Below are positions 37,032-45,519 of a stretch of 64,000 nucleotides of DNA, in pieces. The DNA comes from JBHELB01 sp041859045. Its GTDB lineage: Bacteria; Hydrogenedentota; Hydrogenedentia; Hydrogenedentales; SLHB01. The position numbers and the translations under genes are program-made. The notes under the pieces were generated by a model that ran no database searches, was not told the DNA's origin, and was given only the letters and a program-made list of their open reading frames with translations. Every line of letters begins with the position of its first letter. Within the stretch, counting starts at the first letter, position 1. The stretch lies in contig JBHELB010000067.1 of the NCBI GenBank assembly GCA_041859045.1, positions 94,025 through 158,024 on the forward strand, read 5' to 3'.

Positions 37032-38393
37032 CTAGATGTCCAAGCTGTAGGGCGCCCGGAAGGTATACCCGAGCGACCGGTTGGCTTCGACATCATTCGG
37101 GACTCGTTCGGCCACAGGATCCCAATCGAACGAGCGGCCAATCTGATAGCAGATATTCGCCAGCGCGCAGATTGTGGCGGTGCGATGGCCAATCTCAACA
37201 TCCGCGATCGGCTTCTGGCGCGTCTTGATCGATTCCATCCAGTCGTCGAAATGGGTGCGGCGGCGGTTCAGGCGGACGCCGTTCTCGCCGTATGACATCT
37301 TGACGATATTCTCCGGATCCGCGCGGAGGAAATCGCGGGAGACAAAGATGGTTCCTTTGGTTCCGTAGAAGACGCAGTAAGAACCGCCCACTCCCTTGGT
37401 TTCGGGATTCAAACCGTGATACATCGGCACGCCGTTCGCGTAGACCATCATCATGCGCTTGTCCGGGCCTTCCCGATCGTCGGGATGCACGAACTTCACC
37501 GGGCCGCTGTCGTCCATGTTCATTGCCCACTGCGCGATGTCGAAATTGTGCGCGCCAAAATCGCTCAGGCTGCCTCCGCCGTAACTGCGGTATGAGCGCC
37601 AGTCCGGAAAATGTCCGTAATTCATTGGCGAAATATTCCAGTTATACGGACGCCACGGCGCGGGCCCAAGCCACATGTCCCAGTTCATCGTGGGCGGAAC
37701 AGGCTGCGCCGGAAGGCCCGTGCAATCACGGGCAGGGCCGCCGACGCCAATATCGATGGCCTTGACGTCGCCGATCGCGCCGTTGCGCACCAGCTCGGCG
37801 GCGTTCACGAAATATTGGTCGAAGTCCGACCGCTGCTGGCTGCCTGTCTGGAATACGCGTCCGTAACGACGCACAGCCTTGACCACCGCGCGGCCTTCTT
37901 CCACGGAATGGACCATCGGCTTCTCGCAGTAGATATCCTTGCCTGCCTTGGCCGCCAGTACGGAAGGAATAGAATGCCAGTGATCAGGGGTCGCGATCAT
38001 GACCGCGTCAATATCGGGACGCGCAAGCAGATCGCGGAAATCCATGTAGATCTCACAGCCCTTATAAGAGCCTCCGCTCGAAATATCGCCATACACCTTT
38101 TCCACTTGGGCCTTGCAGGCTTCCAGTCGGGTGGATTCCACATCGGCGAGGGCGACAACTTGTACTGCCGGATGACGCAGCGCGTTCGCCAAATGCCCAC
38201 GGTTCATTGTTCCCATGCCGATCATGCCGATGGCGAGGCGGTTGCTCGGCGCCACGCCTCCGGCCGCACCATACGCACGCGAAGGAATAATCGCTGGGAA
38301 TGCCGTGGCGGCGGCTGTCGCGAAGGCGGTTCGTTTCAAGAACTGCCGTCGGCCTATCGCCGTGTTCTTTGACTCTCTGTTGTCGGACTTCAT
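37032..38393 (-). CDS. Gfo/Idh/MocA oxidoreductase with Tat signal
   Basis: The 453-residue protein has a Tat signal, GRRQFLKRTAFATAAATAF, then a Rossmann domain (AIGMIGMGTMNRGHLAN), VMIATPDHWHSIPSV and the conserved Glu-Lys-Pro in DIYCEKPMVHSVEEG. These NAD(P)-dependent enzymes oxidise or reduce sugars or inositols; the Tat signal indicates export folded with bound cofactor. It precedes the ThuA-HEAT gene by 64 bases in the same direction, and a promoter at 38493-38521 can serve both. The substrate is unknown. Confidence 0.9.
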   Translation of the reverse strand: MKSDNRESKNTAIGRRQFLKRTAFATAAATAFPAIIPSRAYGAAGGVAPSNRLAIGMIGMGTMNRGHLANALRHPAVQVVALADVESTRLEACKAQVEKVYGDISSGGSYKGCEIYMDFRDLLARPDIDAVMIATPDHWHSIPSVLAAKAGKDIYCEKPMVHSVEEGRAVVKAVRRYGRVFQTGSQQRSDFDQYFVNAAELVRNGAIGDVKAIDIGVGGPARDCTGLPAQPVPPTMNWDMWLGPAPWRPYNWNISPMNYGHFPDWRSYRSYGGGSLSDFGAHNFDIAQWAMNMDDSGPVKFVHPDDREGPDKRMMMVYANGVPMYHGLNPETKGVGGSYCVFYGTKGTIFVSRDFLRADPENIVKMSYGENGVRLNRRRTHFDDWMESIKTRQKPIADVEIGHRTATICALANICYQIGRSFDWDPVAERVPNDVEANRSLGYTFRAPYSLDI

Positions 38394-38492
38394 GCAGAAC
38401 CCTCCCGATGGTTTACTGAGACAAGATGAACTTCGAAAGACTTACGTACCCATCATTTCTCAACGAACGGTCTCCCACCAAACATGAGACTG

Positions 38493-38521
38493 AGTATCTC
38501 CATAGGAGCCCTGGGGGTCAA
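38493..38521 (-). promoter_or_regulatory. Promoter of the Gfo/Idh/MocA-ThuA unit
   Basis: TTGACC (38516-38521) and GATACT (38493-38498) on the minus strand are 17 bases apart. The leader to the ATG at 38393 is about 95 bases. Confidence 0.5.
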
Positions 38522-38605
38522 GTTCAAAAGTGCTCGGGAATCTGAAGGCGGCGGTGGGAAGCAATTAGTTTGCCCTCCCTGCTCGTCTTTGCCACAATGG
38601 CGGAT

Positions 38606-40297
38606 ATGCGGAATCCCCGAAAACATACAGCAAGAGACATCATAATCTCTCCAGGCTCGATGCTATTTCTCACGAGTTTGCTGATTGTAGTCACGGTCAT
38701 TGCCGTTTTCGGGCCGGTCGTGCAATTCCCGTTTCTTTCGTTCGACGACAACGAGTACATCACAGAAAATCCTCACGTAAACAACGGGCTGCATGTTGGG
38801 GCGGTGCTGTGGGCATTCACCCATGCGCACGCCGCCAACTGGCATCCACTTACCTGGGTGTCGCACATGCTCGATGTAGAGCTTTTTGGTCTTAACGCCG
38901 GCCCCCACCATGCCGTTAACGTTCTGTTGCATGCTCTGAACGCGTTGCTCGTGTTCCTCTTCTTGGTTCGCACGACGCGCGCCCCCTGGAAAGCCCTGCT
39001 CTGCGCGCTGTTGTTTGCACTCCATCCCTTGCGCGCCGAGTCCGTGGCCTGGGTGGCCGAGCGAAAGGACCTGCTTTGCGGTGTTTTCTGGTGGGGCACC
39101 CTCCTGGCTCATGTGCGCTATATCGAGGCTCCCTCCATGCGGAGACGGCTTGTAGTAGGGGGACTGTGTGCATGCGCGATGCTGTCGAAGCCGATGGCGG
39201 TCACCTTGCCGCTGGCGCTCATGCTGACCGAGTACTGGCCCCTAGGGCGCAAACCCGCTGTGAATCTGCGCGGCAGGAGCGAGCTTTTTGTCCTGAGTGC
39301 GCTTCTGGTGGTGGTGACGTTTGTGGCGCAGCGCGCGGGTGGGGCGGTCCGGGATTTTGCGCTGTTTCCCCTTGGAATCCGCCTGGAAAACGCGCCGATC
39401 AGCTACGTACTGTATCTCAAACGCGCGTTATGGCCCGCCGGACTTGGCCCCATTTATCCCTATCCCGCGCAAGGTTACCCCGCGTGGGAGGTGGCTGCGT
39501 GCGTCGTGTTGCTGCTCCTGATTACGGGGATAGCCTGGCGTCTGCGCGGCAAGACGCCCGCCCTGTGGATGGGCTGGCTGTGGTATCTGATTACCCTGTT
39601 GCCCGTCATCGGTCTCGTGCAGGTGGGGTATCAAGCCAGCGCGGACCGCTACACCTATCTCCCTCTTGTGGGCCCTGTGATGGGCGTGGTTTACAGTGTG
39701 CCGTCGATGGCGTCCCGGGCACGACCGCTGCGTGGCGCTATCGCGGTGGGGTTGGCGTTGCTTCTAGCCATCAGCGCCGCACTCACATACCGCCAGACCA
39801 CTTATTGGTCGGACAGCGCGCGTCTTTTTGAGCGTGCCCTGGCGGTTACGAAGGACAATGATATTGCCGAGAATGAATTGGGCTTGGTATATCTGCAACG
39901 GAACCAGTTGGGCCGCGCCGCAAACCATCTGCGCGAGGCTTTGCGCATCAATCCCGCCCACTACGCGGCGTGGGCGAACCTGGGTGTTGTTCTGCGCAAG
40001 CAAGGGCAGCTAGAGGAGGCGCTCCGGCATGGGGAAGAAGCTGTGCGGCTTGCGCCCGATTTCTTACCGGGGTACAACGGCCTGGGGCTGACCTACGCCG
40101 CGATGAAGCGATACGGTGAGGCGGAACGCATGTTTCGTTTGGCGATCGAACGCGATCCGGACTACGTCGCCGCGCGCATTAACCTGGTGCAGACGCTTGT
40201 CGCCATGGGGAACACCGAGGAGGCCAAGCGCCAAGCGGAGGCGGTACTCCGTCTCGACCCCTCGAATCCATACGCGACGCGGATGCTCACTCCCTAA
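38606..40297 (+). CDS. TMTC-like membrane glycosyltransferase with C-terminal TPR repeats
   Basis: The protein, about 563 residues, has roughly ten membrane helices in its first 400 residues, with FLSFDDNEYITENPHVNNG in the first periplasmic loop and HPLRAESVAWVAERKDLL later, as in TMTC/GT-C glycosyltransferases. About four TPRs follow (ELGLVYLQRNQLGRAANHL, NLGVVLRKQGQLEEALRH). GT-C enzymes use lipid-linked sugars; TMTC enzymes of eukaryotes mannosylate proteins. The acidic pair in FDD is the probable catalytic site. The true start could be the ATG at 38597 or 38606. It overlaps the convergent PfkB gene by four bases. Function here is inferred. Confidence 0.8.
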   Translation: MRNPRKHTARDIIISPGSMLFLTSLLIVVTVIAVFGPVVQFPFLSFDDNEYITENPHVNNGLHVGAVLWAFTHAHAANWHPLTWVSHMLDVELFGLNAGPHHAVNVLLHALNALLVFLFLVRTTRAPWKALLCALLFALHPLRAESVAWVAERKDLLCGVFWWGTLLAHVRYIEAPSMRRRLVVGGLCACAMLSKPMAVTLPLALMLTEYWPLGRKPAVNLRGRSELFVLSALLVVVTFVAQRAGGAVRDFALFPLGIRLENAPISYVLYLKRALWPAGLGPIYPYPAQGYPAWEVAACVVLLLLITGIAWRLRGKTPALWMGWLWYLITLLPVIGLVQVGYQASADRYTYLPLVGPVMGVVYSVPSMASRARPLRGAIAVGLALLLAISAALTYRQTTYWSDSARLFERALAVTKDNDIAENELGLVYLQRNQLGRAANHLREALRINPAHYAAWANLGVVLRKQGQLEEALRHGEEAVRLAPDFLPGYNGLGLTYAAMKRYGEAERMFRLAIERDPDYVAARINLVQTLVAMGNTEEAKRQAEAVLRLDPSNPYATRMLTP

Positions 40298-41193
40298 TCG
40301 AAGTGGGTGAGCCGCTTGATGGCCTCGTAGCGGCGCAGGATTTCATCGCGCGTGAGCGTCGTGAGGCGATCCGGGCCGAACTGCTCGCAGGTGTACGACG
40401 CCACGACCGTTCCGTGGATCACCGCTTTGCACAACGTCGCCCAGTCGGTCGCATCGCGCTCCGCCAGATAGCCCATGAATCCCCCCGCGAACGTATCGCC
40501 CGCGCCGGTGGGATCGGCGACGTGGCGTAGCGGAAATGCCGGCGCGGAGAAGACGTTTTCGCCCTGAAACAGCATGCACCCATGCTCGCCTTTCTTTAGA
40601 ACGACGATATTCGGGCCAAGCGCGCGAATCGCCGCTGCGGCCAACAGAAGATTCCGCTGACCGCTGAGCATGCGCGCCTCGGAATCGTTGATGATAAGCA
40701 CGTCCACATGCTTCAGCACTCGCTTGAGGTCTTCAAGCGAAATATCGATCCATAGGTTCATCGTGTCCAAACCCACGAAACGGGCATTGGCTTGGTCCAG
40801 CACTTCGAGTTGCAGCGCGGGGTGGATGTTGCCCAGAAAAAGGTACTCCGCCTCGCACGCCGCCTTCGGAAGTTTCGGGTGGAAATCTTGGAACACGTTC
40901 AACTGCGTGTCCAACGTGTCCCGCTCGTTCATGTCCTCATGGTAGCGCCCCGTCCAGCGGAACGTGCGGCCTGCGGCGCGTTCGAGGCCGTCGAGGTTGA
41001 TGTTTTTCTGATGGAAGAGGGCGACATGCTCAGACGAGAAGTCTTCGCCGACCACCCCGACCAAGTGCACTTCCGTGTAATTCGCCGCCGCCAGCGAGAA
41101 ATACGTCGCTGCCCCGCCCAGCCCCTCAATATTGGAGCCTTCGGTCGTTTCTACGGTATCCAGTGCAATGCTGCCAACCACGGTAACGGCCAT
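40294..41193 (-). CDS. PfkB-family carbohydrate kinase
   Basis: The 299-residue protein has the PfkB N-terminal pattern VVGSIALDTVETTEG and GLGGAATYFSLAAANYT, plus the C-terminal catalytic motif RHVADPTGAGDTFAGGFMGYL with the general-base Asp. It phosphorylates a sugar or nucleoside using ATP. The specificity is not obvious; it lies beside a glycosyltransferase-like gene that ends convergently with a four-base overlap. Confidence 0.88.
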   Translation of the reverse strand: MAVTVVGSIALDTVETTEGSNIEGLGGAATYFSLAAANYTEVHLVGVVGEDFSSEHVALFHQKNINLDGLERAAGRTFRWTGRYHEDMNERDTLDTQLNVFQDFHPKLPKAACEAEYLFLGNIHPALQLEVLDQANARFVGLDTMNLWIDISLEDLKRVLKHVDVLIINDSEARMLSGQRNLLLAAAAIRALGPNIVVLKKGEHGCMLFQGENVFSAPAFPLRHVADPTGAGDTFAGGFMGYLAERDATDWATLCKAVIHGTVVASYTCEQFGPDRLTTLTRDEILRRYEAIKRLTHFD

Positions 41194-41307
41194 GACGTTT
41201 CTCTCCTGCGCGTTGTAAAACCGGGAAGCGCCATTATTAGCCCAATCGACGGGTGTAAAGCAACTGAAGGAACATCGAACCTTACCGCGAAATGAAACGG
41301 CAAGACG

Positions 41308-44052
41308 CTAATCCAGGATCGCGCCGCACTTTTTCGCAAGACGTTGGCCTTTTTGATCGAGTTTCGCGCCGGTCAGGTCCGCGCTGCGCAGGTCCGCGTG
41401 AGTCAGTTTCGCGCTGGTCAGGTCCGCGTAGGTCAGGTCCGCGTAGGTCAGGTCCGCGTCGACCAGGTCCGCGCCGACCAGGTCCGCGTCGTTCAGGTTC
41501 GCGCCGTTCAGGTTCGCGCCGACCAGGTCCGCGCTGCGCAGGCTCGCGCCGGTCAGGTCCGCGTGAGTCAGGTTTGCGTCGGTCAGGTCCGCGTGAGTCA
41601 GGTCCGCGTAGGTCAGGTCCGCGCCGCGCAGGTCCGCCAGGCTCAAGTCCGCGAATTGAAAAGTTACTTTCCACAAGGACTGTTCTGCCAGATTAAGGCG
41701 AGCAAGGTACCGCACGGGTAAAACTTGGGGACCGGAATACCACACTGGCCTGAGCAACTGAATCCATTTTGAAGCGGATTCATCATCTGGCCAGTTTACA
41801 TTGCTTACTTTCCCTGTGACCGCCGAACAGGCGGACAGGAGAACGAGCAGCGCCCCTTCTGCATTGCGGACTTGTTCCAGGACTTCAGGAAACGTATCGA
41901 GTCCAGATAGCTTGTCCATGGGAGAGCCATTGCGGAGGACATAGTCTATGAGGCGGCAAAGAAACGCTTGGCACTCTTGCGCATTGTTCTTGCCGTTCGC
42001 CGCGACCTCGCGCTTGACAAACTTGTACAGTTCCGGGTCTATGGCCGTCGCGCCGCAGCATTCTCGCCAACTAATCACGCATTGTCTTTCGCTACGGCCC
42101 AAGTCCGATGATTTGTCGTTGCGGTCCAGTTCCTCGACAAGGGACTTGAGGACCCGCACAATGCGGCGCGCGGTGAGGTATTCGCCAAAGGATTTGTGCG
42201 TGAACTCGAATGCGGCGTCGCCGTCGGCATTGGCCCCAGCCCGGCGGAAATAGAAGCCCAAGAGCAAACGCCCAACGCCATCCTCGGCCTTCTGGCAGAA
42301 TATTTTCAAGACTTTGCCAAGCCGTCCTCCTTCGAGGTGTTCCTGGATCGCTCTGACAGTCGTCGTTCTGCCCCCGCTGTGCCATGTCAAGAGCGCGATC
42401 TCCTCCAGAACTTGCGAATAATCTGATTGAGAGAGTTCTTTAATCGCGCGATGGCCTTCGTGCTTTTCGTATCTTCGCCGGTAGAGGGCCTCGAGCAGGC
42501 CCGCGTAGATGCTGTTCAGGTTCATGTCGTTGTCAAGGGAAACAACCTCCTCGCGCAAGGCGAGCGCGAGCAAGTAATTCAACAACGGTTGGGCGGTGAT
42601 TTCGACGAGGTCGTCGTAGCTCAGCCGCGGCGGCATATCTTCCAGCCCACCCGTCGTCAGGTTCGAGTATTTCGCCCACCATTTCAGCCGTTGGTCTTCT
42701 GAGAGCAGCCTTTGGGGGTCGGTGTAGGAATAGCGGGCCGAATCGTCTTCTTCCTCGGCGAGGAAGTAGGGCAATGCATCGAGTATCTGCTGTTCCTTCT
42801 TGAAGAACTTTTCGGCGTCTTGAAGGCTAACGGTGCGTCCGGAAACGACGACCTGGAGCTGAAGAATTGCCTGGTTGCGCTGTCCGACGAGACGGTCTAC
42901 TTCCTCGAGGAATGCCTTTGCCGTATCGGCCCCGACCTTGCCCTGGGCGGACAGTTCATCCAGCCCGTCGAAGAGGATGAGCAACGGGGCCTCGGCTGCA
43001 TTCGCCGGATCGGCAGGGTTGTTTTCGAAGTGTCCCACGTTCTTGAGGTATTCGCCGATGGCGTCGGTCACGGTTCCCCTGAGATCAAGGTGGTGAAGCG
43101 GAACGAAGAGCGCGCGGACGGACTGTTCGGCGAGGGTCGCGGCCCACACTTTGAGAAAGGACGACTTGCCCGCGCCCGGACCGCCGGAAATCAGACGGAC
43201 GGCGTCGTTCTTGTCTTGCCTTTCTCGCCACGTTCCGAGGGCTTCTTGCAGATCGACGACAACCCGTTCTTCCCGAGGGTCTCGCCTGTTGTCGCGTGTA
43301 TCCGCCGCATCGCCGGGAACGTCCTTGGCCTTGCCTTTTGGGGAAGAGGCCTTCCGAACGTAGTATGCGCGGAGCGGGATGTAGATGCTGCGGAGGCTGA
43401 AGGTCTCCTCGAAAACGCTCTCTTCCGCCTGCTGCTCAAGCCACGCCAGGTATCTGTTCCATTCCTCATCGCGTTTCCATGCGTCGCCGAAGGGGCTGTC
43501 GAGCGCCTGCAAGATGGGGGCGTAGCGCACGGGATCGTTACACCATTCGACATGGAGCGAGTAGGCAAAGTAGTGGGGGAGGCGGTTGCCCAGGGCCTTT
43601 GCATCGCTCTCGCTCAATCCCCCGGCCCTGAGGGCCTGTTCGAGCGAGGACTGAAATTGCTTGAGGAATGGAAGGCGTCGAGGGTGGCGAAAGAAGCTTT
43701 CATCGATCAAAAAAGAGGAGTCGTCCGGCGCGGTTTTTGGAACCGACGACTCGAGATGCTGCGATTTTGTGGAGTCGAACTCGGAGCGGTAGTCCCAGAG
43801 CAACTCCTGGAGGGCGCGGACGGATGCCTGACAGATAAGGCGGTGGGCAAGTTCTCCGGGGGTGTTGCCTTTGAGTCCCAGGGCTTCGATGCCGTCTGCG
43901 ATATCCTTTGCCACATCGGTGGCTTTCATTTGCGCGCCGTCCACAAGGGCCTTGATGAAAGAGACGGAGAGTTTTTGGAGGTTGACCGTCAGCGGCCGGA
44001 AGAGCACCGAAACCGGCTTCTTCACTTCAAGGTCTTCCCTGGGCTTCGGCAT
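41308..44052 (-). CDS. NACHT-type STAND NTPase with C-terminal pentapeptide repeats
   Basis: The 914-residue protein has an N-terminal region of unknown fold (1-270), then a NACHT ATPase: Walker A GGPGAGKSS (290-298), Walker B/NACHT signature LLILFDGLDELSA (357-369) and the winged-helix motif FEFTHKSFGEYLTARR (615-630). The final part (about 797-898) is some 20 pentapeptide repeats of the A(D/N)LxX kind. STAND ATPases oligomerise on sensing a ligand; bacterial NACHT proteins include antiphage effectors. Here the repeats may be the sensor and the N-terminal region an effector, but neither is proven. It is monocistronic with its own strong promoter, and begins at the ATG at 44052 with GGAGGA ahead. 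Confidence 0.88.
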   Translation of the reverse strand: MPKPREDLEVKKPVSVLFRPLTVNLQKLSVSFIKALVDGAQMKATDVAKDIADGIEALGLKGNTPGELAHRLICQASVRALQELLWDYRSEFDSTKSQHLESSVPKTAPDDSSFLIDESFFRHPRRLPFLKQFQSSLEQALRAGGLSESDAKALGNRLPHYFAYSLHVEWCNDPVRYAPILQALDSPFGDAWKRDEEWNRYLAWLEQQAEESVFEETFSLRSIYIPLRAYYVRKASSPKGKAKDVPGDAADTRDNRRDPREERVVVDLQEALGTWRERQDKNDAVRLISGGPGAGKSSFLKVWAATLAEQSVRALFVPLHHLDLRGTVTDAIGEYLKNVGHFENNPADPANAAEAPLLILFDGLDELSAQGKVGADTAKAFLEEVDRLVGQRNQAILQLQVVVSGRTVSLQDAEKFFKKEQQILDALPYFLAEEEDDSARYSYTDPQRLLSEDQRLKWWAKYSNLTTGGLEDMPPRLSYDDLVEITAQPLLNYLLALALREEVVSLDNDMNLNSIYAGLLEALYRRRYEKHEGHRAIKELSQSDYSQVLEEIALLTWHSGGRTTTVRAIQEHLEGGRLGKVLKIFCQKAEDGVGRLLLGFYFRRAGANADGDAAFEFTHKSFGEYLTARRIVRVLKSLVEELDRNDKSSDLGRSERQCVISWRECCGATAIDPELYKFVKREVAANGKNNAQECQAFLCRLIDYVLRNGSPMDKLSGLDTFPEVLEQVRNAEGALLVLLSACSAVTGKVSNVNWPDDESASKWIQLLRPVWYSGPQVLPVRYLARLNLAEQSLWKVTFQFADLSLADLRGADLTYADLTHADLTDANLTHADLTGASLRSADLVGANLNGANLNDADLVGADLVDADLTYADLTYADLTSAKLTHADLRSADLTGAKLDQKGQRLAKKCGAILD
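41359..41664. repeat. Tandem 15-bp repeats encoding the pentapeptide region
   Basis: About 20 imperfect tandem copies of a 15-bp unit (plus-strand theme CAGGTCCGCGTAGGT) lie at the 3' end of the NACHT gene. One unit is one pentapeptide. Because 15 is a multiple of three, several frames stay open on both strands through the repeat, producing spurious frames. Some neighbouring copies are nearly identical in DNA, which would favour slippage and repeat-number change. Confidence 0.85.
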
Positions 44053-44081
44053 AGAGCGGTCCTCCGCGTTTGTGGCTCGCT

Positions 44082-44110
44082 ATTTTAGTTGGTTTACTAA
44101 GTCATATCAA
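44082..44110 (-). promoter_or_regulatory. Promoter of the NACHT-pentapeptide gene
   Basis: TTGATA (44105-44110) and TAAAAT (44082-44087) are exactly 17 bases apart on the minus strand, 30 bases before the start codon. The surrounding sequence is AT-rich compared with the flanks. Confidence 0.75.
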
Positions 44111-44136
44111 TTCGCGTTTCTAAGGAGGCGAGACTT

Positions 44137-45519
44137 CTAATTCGTCCAGCGCAAGACGAAGAGGTTTTGTTCGCTGCGCAAGCCGATGGCGGTGGCGCCG
44201 TCGCCGTTGAGGTCGGCGCGGAACTCAATGGCTTGGACGGGTTGCGAAAAGGTGTGTTCAAACGTGGGCTGAGTGGGGAAGCCGTCTTCGTATATCCACA
44301 CGGCGAATCGGTTTGCGGCGGTGCTCCAGGCGCAGTCGGTTCGGCCATCGCCATTGAGGTCGCGAAACACTAGATTGCGCAGCGGCGACCAGGATTCCCA
44401 GGGCATAAACCACGGGACCGGGGCTTGTGTGCGGATGCTAGTGGCGGGCGCCGCCGCGTATCTGCTCTTTTCTGGATCGAAGAGGTAGACGCTAACTCGC
44501 ACGTCCCACATGCCGCCGGTCGCCGCGCGGAAAAGGGCGTCGAACGATGCTCCAGGAAACGGCGATTGCCACAACGCCACATCGGTATACCCGTCACGGT
44601 TGAAATCCGGAAGGTCGTCCGCCGGAAGCAGGAGCATCCCTGGGAAAACCTGAGAGACTCCCGGCGCGGCGCTGGGGGACTCGCCCGGAGTCGACGTGTT
44701 TTCCGCAGCGGGAATGCCATGCGCCACACGCAAGGTCGTGTCGCGCCACTGGGGCGGGGCTGCGGCGTAGAGGACTCGTCGCGAATCATCCCCTCGGGTG
44801 CGCAGCGGAAACCAAGGCCAAGCGACTGGGGCCTTCTCCGCCACATCGATCATTTGGCTGGGCGTACCTTTACGTTGGCGCGCGCGGTTTGGCGAAGGGC
44901 CTTGCAGGTCCACTGGCAGCACGGGGTCGACCTGAAGGATTTCCTCGCAATCCCACTCGAGCTTTCCTTCTGCTGGCGAAACGTTGAACGCCCGAAACCG
45001 CGCGCCGGTTGCTCCTGTGTTTGGGGAGGCCGGAAGACGCATGTCGAGGACACCGTCCAGAGTCAGGAACTCGAGGCCGTCCGCTTGGGGCAGGGCGATG
45101 AGCGGGCGCAGCCCGCGCTGCACGACGAGAACGCGTGAATAAGGCGCAAGACCTGGGCGTGACAAAAGCGAGGGGCGTTCAAAAAGGACGGTTTGAGGCT
45201 GAGAAGCACCGTCCAGAATGCGGATACGCACGATCTGATTCCCGCGGACCGCGAGCACATCCGCATTGCCGTCGCCCGTGAGATCGGCGAGGTCGAAAGC
45301 GGTGACCCCTTCTCCCAGGTCAATACTAACCGGCGCTGTGGAAGCCGCGCTTGGGTAAATGGTCAAGCGCGATTTGTCCAGAAAGGCGATGTCACCGACC
45401 TTGTCGGCATCCAGGCCGACAAGGATGACCTGGGCCCCCGGCGAAGGCAGGGGTAATGTATCCACCGTGAAGCGGCCGCACAGAGTCAGCGCCATGGCAA
45501 GCAAGAACGAGGCGGTCAT
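44137..45519 (-). CDS. Exported FG-GAP/VCBS repeat protein, second of a pair
   Basis: The 460-residue protein has a hydrophobic N terminus and calcium-type Asp loops of FG-GAP/VCBS repeats, e.g. DLTGDGNADVLAV, DFNRDGYTDVALW, DLNGDGRTDCAWS and DLNGDGATAIGL. Such repeats form beta-propeller-like domains on the cell surface. The ATG overlaps the TGA of the preceding VCBS gene (ATGA). It is the last gene of a unit starting at mtnA. The ligand is unknown. It differs from the first in repeat spacing, so the two are not simple duplicates. Confidence 0.75.
   Translation of the reverse strand: MTASFLLAMALTLCGRFTVDTLPLPSPGAQVILVGLDADKVGDIAFLDKSRLTIYPSAASTAPVSIDLGEGVTAFDLADLTGDGNADVLAVRGNQIVRIRILDGASQPQTVLFERPSLLSRPGLAPYSRVLVVQRGLRPLIALPQADGLEFLTLDGVLDMRLPASPNTGATGARFRAFNVSPAEGKLEWDCEEILQVDPVLPVDLQGPSPNRARQRKGTPSQMIDVAEKAPVAWPWFPLRTRGDDSRRVLYAAAPPQWRDTTLRVAHGIPAAENTSTPGESPSAAPGVSQVFPGMLLLPADDLPDFNRDGYTDVALWQSPFPGASFDALFRAATGGMWDVRVSVYLFDPEKSRYAAAPATSIRTQAPVPWFMPWESWSPLRNLVFRDLNGDGRTDCAWSTAANRFAVWIYEDGFPTQPTFEHTFSQPVQAIEFRADLNGDGATAIGLRSEQNLFVLRWTN

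Noticed and set aside
36968..37201. N-terminal extension of the ThuA-HEAT protein
   Set aside because: It overlaps the 3' end of the Gfo/Idh/MocA gene; a ribosome site and signal peptide mark the ATG at 36967.
41359..41664. Possible CRISPR array
   Set aside because: The repeats are contiguous 15-bp units without spacers and encode pentapeptides of the NACHT protein.
41292..41721. Pro/Arg/Gly-rich and Val/Arg/Gln-rich frames around the pentapeptide repeats
   Set aside because: They arise because the 15-bp repeat keeps all frames open; the composition is monotonous.
42712..44088. 458-residue plus-strand frame opposite the NACHT gene
   Set aside because: The minus strand shows Walker A and B motifs at the same positions; the plus frame has no recognisable domain.
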